Source of the DNA: Bacteroidota bacterium
GTDB taxonomy: Bacteria; Bacteroidota; Bacteroidia; B-17B0; B-17BO
NCBI GenBank assembly: GCA_947462425.1
Contig: CANHPI010000010.1
Span: forward strand, 1-18,943
Length of the DNA stretch: 18,943 nt
Direction: 5' to 3'
The position numbers were made by a program, and so were the translations under genes. Below the pieces are notes generated by a model that searched no databases, was not told where the DNA came from, and saw nothing but the letters and a program-made list of their open reading frames with translations. Of the stretch, positions 15,231 through 18,943 are shown in pieces; position 1 is the stretch's first letter; each line of letters opens with the position of its first letter.

Positions 15231-17072
15231 ATGAGCACTAGCAATCAAAAAAAAGTAAGCGATTTAGTAGCTGATTTCCTTGAAGAGAAAGGAATAAAAC
15301 ATGTATTTGGAATTATTGGCGCAGGCAATGCCCATTTATTTGACTCAATTTATCATAAAGGTTATACCGAAATTATTTGTGTACATCATGAACAGGCAGC
15401 TTGTATGGCTATCCAAACATATTACCGCACCACTGGAAAAATTTCAGCAGCCTTATTGACTACTGGCGCTGGTTCAACCAACGGAGTAACAGGTGTTGTA
15501 AGCGCTTGGGCAGATTCTATTCCTGGATTAATTATTTCCGGTAACGAACATTCAAAATACATTGAGATTCACAAAGATTTAAGAATGTGGGGCGTTCAAG
15601 GTTATGATAGTTCGTTAATGGTTGATAAAGTTACAAAATACAACGGTAGAGTTTTACTACCAGAAAATGTTAACTATGAATTAGAAAAATCATTACAAAT
15701 TGCAATGGTAGATAGACCAGGACCAATTTGGTTAGATATTCCTATGAATATTCAATCGTCATTAGTAGATATTTCTAAACTTAATAAATTCAATTCCTCC
15801 GAGCTTCCAAAAAATCAAACACAAAGCAATACTGAATTAGATAAAAGTGTTGACAATGTAATTGTGGCATTAAACAAAGCAAAACGTCCAGTAATTTGGC
15901 TCGGTCACGGAATTAAACTAGGAGGTGCACAACATTTAATCGAAAGCTTATTAGAAAAAACAAACTCTCCATCACTAGTAACTTGGGCAGGAATTGACAT
16001 GATTGATTCTTATCATCCATTAGTATACGGACGTGCAGGAACTTACGGACAACGTTGTGCGAATTTTGTACTACAGAATTGTGATTTTTTATTGTGCATT
16101 GGAACACGCATGGCAATTTCTCAAATAGGTTATGATATTTCAGAGTTAGCTCGTGAAGCAGAAATAGCAGTTGTAGATATTGATAAATTCGAAATTGATA
16201 AATACAAGGATCGTTATAACCAAGCTATCTGTGCTGATGCGAAAAACTTTATTGAAAAATTATTAGCTAAATCAAGTTCAATCAAAGCCGACTTTTCAGA
16301 ATGGATTAATAAATGTAATGTCTATCGCGAAAAATATCCTTGGTTCTCACCTGTTGATCATCCTGATGAAGATGGATTTATTAATTCATACCAATTTATG
16401 GATCGATTAAATGATCATTTAAAAGATGACCAAGTTATTACTACTGACATGGGTACTGCCTTATTAAGTGGGCACCAAGTTTTAAAAATTAAAAAAAATC
16501 AACGCTTAATGACTTCTACTGGTTTAGGAGAAATGGGTTATGGTTTACCAGCTGCCATTGGCGCCTCTGTAGCTATTAATAAGGGCGAAGTGATGTGCTT
16601 AAACTGTGATGGAGGGATGATGATGAATTTGCAAGAACTGCAAACTATGGTTCATTACGAATTACCAATAAAATTATTTATTTTTAATAATGATGGCTAT
16701 TTAATGATTAAGCATACTCAAAATGCTTTATTTAAAGGCAGAAAAGCAGGTGTAGATAAAAAGACTGGTGTTACTTGTCCTGATTTTAGTGCATTAGCAA
16801 AAGCTTTCAACATACCATCATATCAAATTAGAACCTGGGAAGATTTTGAAACAGTAGTTCCAAAAGTACAAGCGCATAAAGGCGCTGTGATATGCGAAGT
16901 GTTTATGCACCCTCAACAACTATTTGTGCCAAAATTATCGTTAGCTATTCAAGAAGATGGAAGTTTAGTCTCTCCACCTTTAGAAGATTTATCACCATTA
17001 TTAAAACGCGAAGAGTTAGAAGAAAATATGGTTCATGGATTACATCCGAAATCAAAAAATTTAAAAGCTTAA
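15231..17072 (+). CDS. Thiamine pyrophosphate-dependent enzyme, acetolactate synthase-like
   Basis: A 613-residue TPP enzyme with the complete three-domain order of the acetohydroxyacid synthase/decarboxylase family: PYR domain about 8-175 with cofactor-activating Glu54 in VHHEQAACMA; middle domain about 203-340; PP domain about 400-565. The diphosphate/metal motif reads CDGGMMMN (459-466) and ends in FNND (485-488), about 25 residues on. Cys replaces the first Gly of the usual GDG. A C-terminal tail of about 45 residues exceeds the family. The reaction class is decarboxylation of a 2-oxo acid and carboligation of the acyl unit. Beside rfbFGH the closest precedent is YerE of Yersinia, which adds a two-carbon branch to CDP-4-keto-3,6-dideoxyglucose. 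A classic IlvB role is less likely, as no IlvN or ilv genes adjoin. Confidence 0.88.
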   Translation: MSTSNQKKVSDLVADFLEEKGIKHVFGIIGAGNAHLFDSIYHKGYTEIICVHHEQAACMAIQTYYRTTGKISAALLTTGAGSTNGVTGVVSAWADSIPGLIISGNEHSKYIEIHKDLRMWGVQGYDSSLMVDKVTKYNGRVLLPENVNYELEKSLQIAMVDRPGPIWLDIPMNIQSSLVDISKLNKFNSSELPKNQTQSNTELDKSVDNVIVALNKAKRPVIWLGHGIKLGGAQHLIESLLEKTNSPSLVTWAGIDMIDSYHPLVYGRAGTYGQRCANFVLQNCDFLLCIGTRMAISQIGYDISELAREAEIAVVDIDKFEIDKYKDRYNQAICADAKNFIEKLLAKSSSIKADFSEWINKCNVYREKYPWFSPVDHPDEDGFINSYQFMDRLNDHLKDDQVITTDMGTALLSGHQVLKIKKNQRLMTSTGLGEMGYGLPAAIGASVAINKGEVMCLNCDGGMMMNLQELQTMVHYELPIKLFIFNNDGYLMIKHTQNALFKGRKAGVDKKTGVTCPDFSALAKAFNIPSYQIRTWEDFETVVPKVQAHKGAVICEVFMHPQQLFVPKLSLAIQEDGSLVSPPLEDLSPLLKREELEENMVHGLHPKSKNLKA

Positions 17073-17167
17073 TTGCATATGAAATAGCCATGTTTGCTAA
17101 AACACAAACACAAATGAAGATAAACTGGCTAAACCATATGACAACTAAAAAACAATAATATCTACAT
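17073..17167 (+). other. Spacer between TPP enzyme and acetaldehyde dehydrogenase genes
   Basis: This 95-bp spacer is long for an operon with otherwise 6-8 bp gaps. A 22-codon frame (ATG 17090 to TAA 17158) reads MFAKTQTQMKINWLNHMTTK plus two residues and ends 9 bp before the next ATG. It may be a leader peptide or a remnant of a gene, but nothing confirms that it is translated. No hairpin or terminator is seen. Confidence 0.35.
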
Positions 17168-18037
17168 ATGAAAAAATTAAAAGTTGCCATTTTAGGTAGC
17201 GGAAATATTGGGACCGATTTACTAGTAAAAATCGAACGTTCAGAATTTTTGAAATGTTCGATGTTTATTGGTAGAAATTTATCTTCAGCTGGTATGACTA
17301 AAGCTATTGATATGGGTGTTAGAGTTTCTGATAAAAGTATCAATGCAATTATTGAAGAACCAAATGATTGCGATATTGTATTTGATTGCACATCAGCTAA
17401 AGATGCTGTAGCTCATTGGAAAGTATTAGAGAAATTAGAGAAGTTTGTTGTTGACTTAACTCCAGCTAAAATAGGCATCCTATGCATTCCTGCAGTAAAT
17501 TTACAAGAAGCTATCAAACACCAAAATGTAAATATGGTTACATGTGGTGGACAAGCATCTATACCTATTGCTTATGTTTTAGGTAAAACACAAAAAAATA
17601 TTGAATATATTGAAGTTGTTTCAAGTATTGCATCTCGTAGTGCAGGTCCAGCAACCCGTTTAAATTTAGATGAATATGTCGATACAACTGAACTAGGAGT
17701 TAGAACCTTTTCGGGAGTAGAAAAAACAAAAGCCATTTTAAATTTAAATCCTGCTCAACCTTGTATCGATATGCAAACCACCATTTTTGCAAAAGTAAAG
17801 GAAGCCAACATGGATGCGTTGAAAAAAGAACTGGATGTAATGGTTGCTCAAATAAAAGCTTATGTGCCAGGCTATCATATTTTAGTTAATCCAATTTATG
17901 AAAATGGCAGAATTGTAGTTATGGTAAAAGCATTGGGCTTAGGAGATTATTTGCCAAAGTATGCAGGAAATTTAGACATTATTAATTGCGCTGCCATTGC
18001 AGTAGCTGAAGAATATTCAAAACAAAAAACAAAATAA
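17168..18037 (+). CDS. Acetaldehyde dehydrogenase (CoA-acetylating), MhpF/DmpF type
   Basis: A 289-residue enzyme of the DmpF/MhpF/BphJ family, which interconverts acetaldehyde and acetyl-CoA with NAD(H). The Rossmann motif is GSGNIGTD at 10-17, DCTSAKDA follows at 73-80, and the nucleophile Cys126 lies in NMVTCGGQASIP. SRSAGPATRLNLDEYVDTT at 156-174 and the late NPIYENGRIVVMVKALGLGDYLP are family hallmarks. It is slightly shorter than the roughly 300-315 residue catabolic enzymes. In aromatic degradation it channels acetaldehyde from a 4-hydroxy-2-oxovalerate aldolase. Here it sits in a polysaccharide operon, where it more likely runs towards acetaldehyde to feed a carbon-carbon bond-forming step (inference). 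The aldolase partner is not in the window and could lie downstream. FkbM follows after 7 bp. Confidence 0.93.
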   Translation: MKKLKVAILGSGNIGTDLLVKIERSEFLKCSMFIGRNLSSAGMTKAIDMGVRVSDKSINAIIEEPNDCDIVFDCTSAKDAVAHWKVLEKLEKFVVDLTPAKIGILCIPAVNLQEAIKHQNVNMVTCGGQASIPIAYVLGKTQKNIEYIEVVSSIASRSAGPATRLNLDEYVDTTELGVRTFSGVEKTKAILNLNPAQPCIDMQTTIFAKVKEANMDALKKELDVMVAQIKAYVPGYHILVNPIYENGRIVVMVKALGLGDYLPKYAGNLDIINCAAIAVAEEYSKQKTK

Positions 18038-18044
18038 TTATTTT

Positions 18045-18943
18045 ATGCAAATTAAAGACATTAAACAAAAATTTGAATTAAAAGCATTAAACAAAGTTGA
18101 ATTTGTAGATAAGATGCATGAATTACATAAAGTTCTTTTTGATTTATCAGAGAACTTAGAAAATACTGAAATAGCTAAAATTGAAATTGAAGATGGTAAG
18201 GTAATTTTCACCTCTCGTAAAACTCCTTTTCACCCGGGTGGCGCAAAGTTTTTTGTTGATGAATTAGACAAGCGTATTACACCATTAGAAGCATTTAACT
18301 TCAATATGTATGAGCAAGAAGATTCTGAAATGTTATACAAACTAGTAAGTGATAACGATACTATTTTTGATATTGGTGCTAACATTGGATGGTATTCCAA
18401 TCACTTATCAAAGAAACTACCTAATAGCACTATCTATGCTTTTGAACCTATTCCTGAAACCTTTGCTCAAGTGCAAAGAAATACGGATTTAAATCAATCA
18501 AAGAATATTATTCTAAATAATGTTGCTTTGTCTGATAAAATTCAAACATTAACTTTCTTTTATTCTCCAACTGTTACTGGCGCTTCCTCTTCTGTAAACA
18601 TTACAGAAAATGATAGCATGGTAAAATTACAATGTCAGACAAATACGATTGATCATTTTGTTAAAGAAAAAAATATTACGAAATTAGATTTTATTAAATG
18701 TGATGTTGAAGGTGCTGAATTTATGGTATACAAAGGTGGTGCAGAAACGTTTTCAAAACATACGCCTATCATTTTCACTGAAATGTTGCGTAAATGGGCC
18801 GCTAAATTTGGCTATCATCCAAATGACATCATTGATTTCTTTAAACAATTTGGATATAATTGCTATACCTCTCACGATGGTAAATTAAAAGCTATTGATA
18901 AAGTAACAGAAGAAACGATGGAAACTAACTTCTTCTTTTTACA
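18045..18943 (+). CDS. FkbM family methyltransferase, C-terminus cut by window
   Basis: The open frame from ATG 18045 runs off the window after 299 codons. Residues about 105-250 form an FkbM-type SAM-dependent methyltransferase: DIGANIGWYS at 109-118 is the SAM loop, YAFEPIPETF at 131-140 has the acidic ribose-binding residue, and FIKCDVEGAEFMVYKGG at 216-232 is the family signature. An N-terminal part of about 85 residues precedes the domain. FkbM enzymes in such loci O-methylate sugars, which would cap or modify the polysaccharide made here; the actual acceptor is unknown. It begins 7 bp after the acetaldehyde dehydrogenase stop, so it is in the same operon, which continues to the right of the window. 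Confidence 0.92.
   Translation, partial: MQIKDIKQKFELKALNKVEFVDKMHELHKVLFDLSENLENTEIAKIEIEDGKVIFTSRKTPFHPGGAKFFVDELDKRITPLEAFNFNMYEQEDSEMLYKLVSDNDTIFDIGANIGWYSNHLSKKLPNSTIYAFEPIPETFAQVQRNTDLNQSKNIILNNVALSDKIQTLTFFYSPTVTGASSSVNITENDSMVKLQCQTNTIDHFVKEKNITKLDFIKCDVEGAEFMVYKGGAETFSKHTPIIFTEMLRKWAAKFGYHPNDIIDFFKQFGYNCYTSHDGKLKAIDKVTEETMETNFFFL

Noticed and set aside
16892..17158. An 88-codon frame overlapping the end of the TPP-enzyme gene.
   Set aside because: Most of it is antiphase to a clear coding sequence and lacks family-like composition. Only the 22-codon tail after the TPP-enzyme stop is mentioned, as a spacer.
16945..17391. A 148-codon minus-strand frame across the TPP-enzyme/acetaldehyde dehydrogenase junction.
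   Set aside because: It overlaps two well-supported genes on the other strand and its translation shows no recognisable domain.

Overview
This is an AT-rich window (clearly below 40% GC by eye) from a member of the Bacteroidota; I cannot place it more finely. Three things support that. A subtilase carries a type IX secretion C-terminal sorting domain. Candidate promoters match the Bacteroidota -7 box TAnnTTTG. Most genes lack Shine-Dalgarno sequences and sit in very tight operons. The standard genetic code fits throughout.

Left part (1-9247), a housekeeping mosaic. It holds the 3' end of a class I/II aminotransferase closed by a hairpin terminator, a rhomboid protease, IMP dehydrogenase (guaB), peptide deformylase (def) coupled to a small TPR-type lipoprotein, queA with an unusually structured 5' leader, a convergent trans-sulfuration PLP enzyme, and a two-gene unit: a lipoprotein with no ordinary start codon overlapping a type IX-secreted S8 peptidase.

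Right part (9388-18943), a surface polysaccharide locus built as two divergent operons from about 14071-14189. Leftward (minus strand) run a GT2 glycosyltransferase, rfbF, rfbG, a GxxExxY nuclease-like gene and rfbH. RfbF, RfbG and RfbH turn glucose-1-phosphate into CDP-4-keto-3,6-dideoxyglucose. Rightward run a Rossmann-fold epimerase/reductase, a thiamine-pyrophosphate enzyme, an acetylating acetaldehyde dehydrogenase and an FkbM methyltransferase cut by the window end. With the CDP-dideoxysugar genes, the TPP enzyme resembles the logic of yersiniose synthesis, in which a TPP enzyme adds a carbon branch to the 4-keto sugar. The acetaldehyde dehydrogenase is an extra ingredient that suggests a different or longer branch. 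This is the best candidate for an undescribed pathway.

The other notable structure is the GxxExxY gene between rfbG and rfbH. It is bracketed by inward-facing inverted copies of a roughly 20-30 bp repeat built on CATAAAA words, with a third copy outside. This looks like a small insertion cassette inside an otherwise uninterrupted sugar operon. The queA leader, with two back-to-back 27-nt hairpins, competing helices and a 13-codon upstream reading frame, is the best candidate cis-regulatory RNA.
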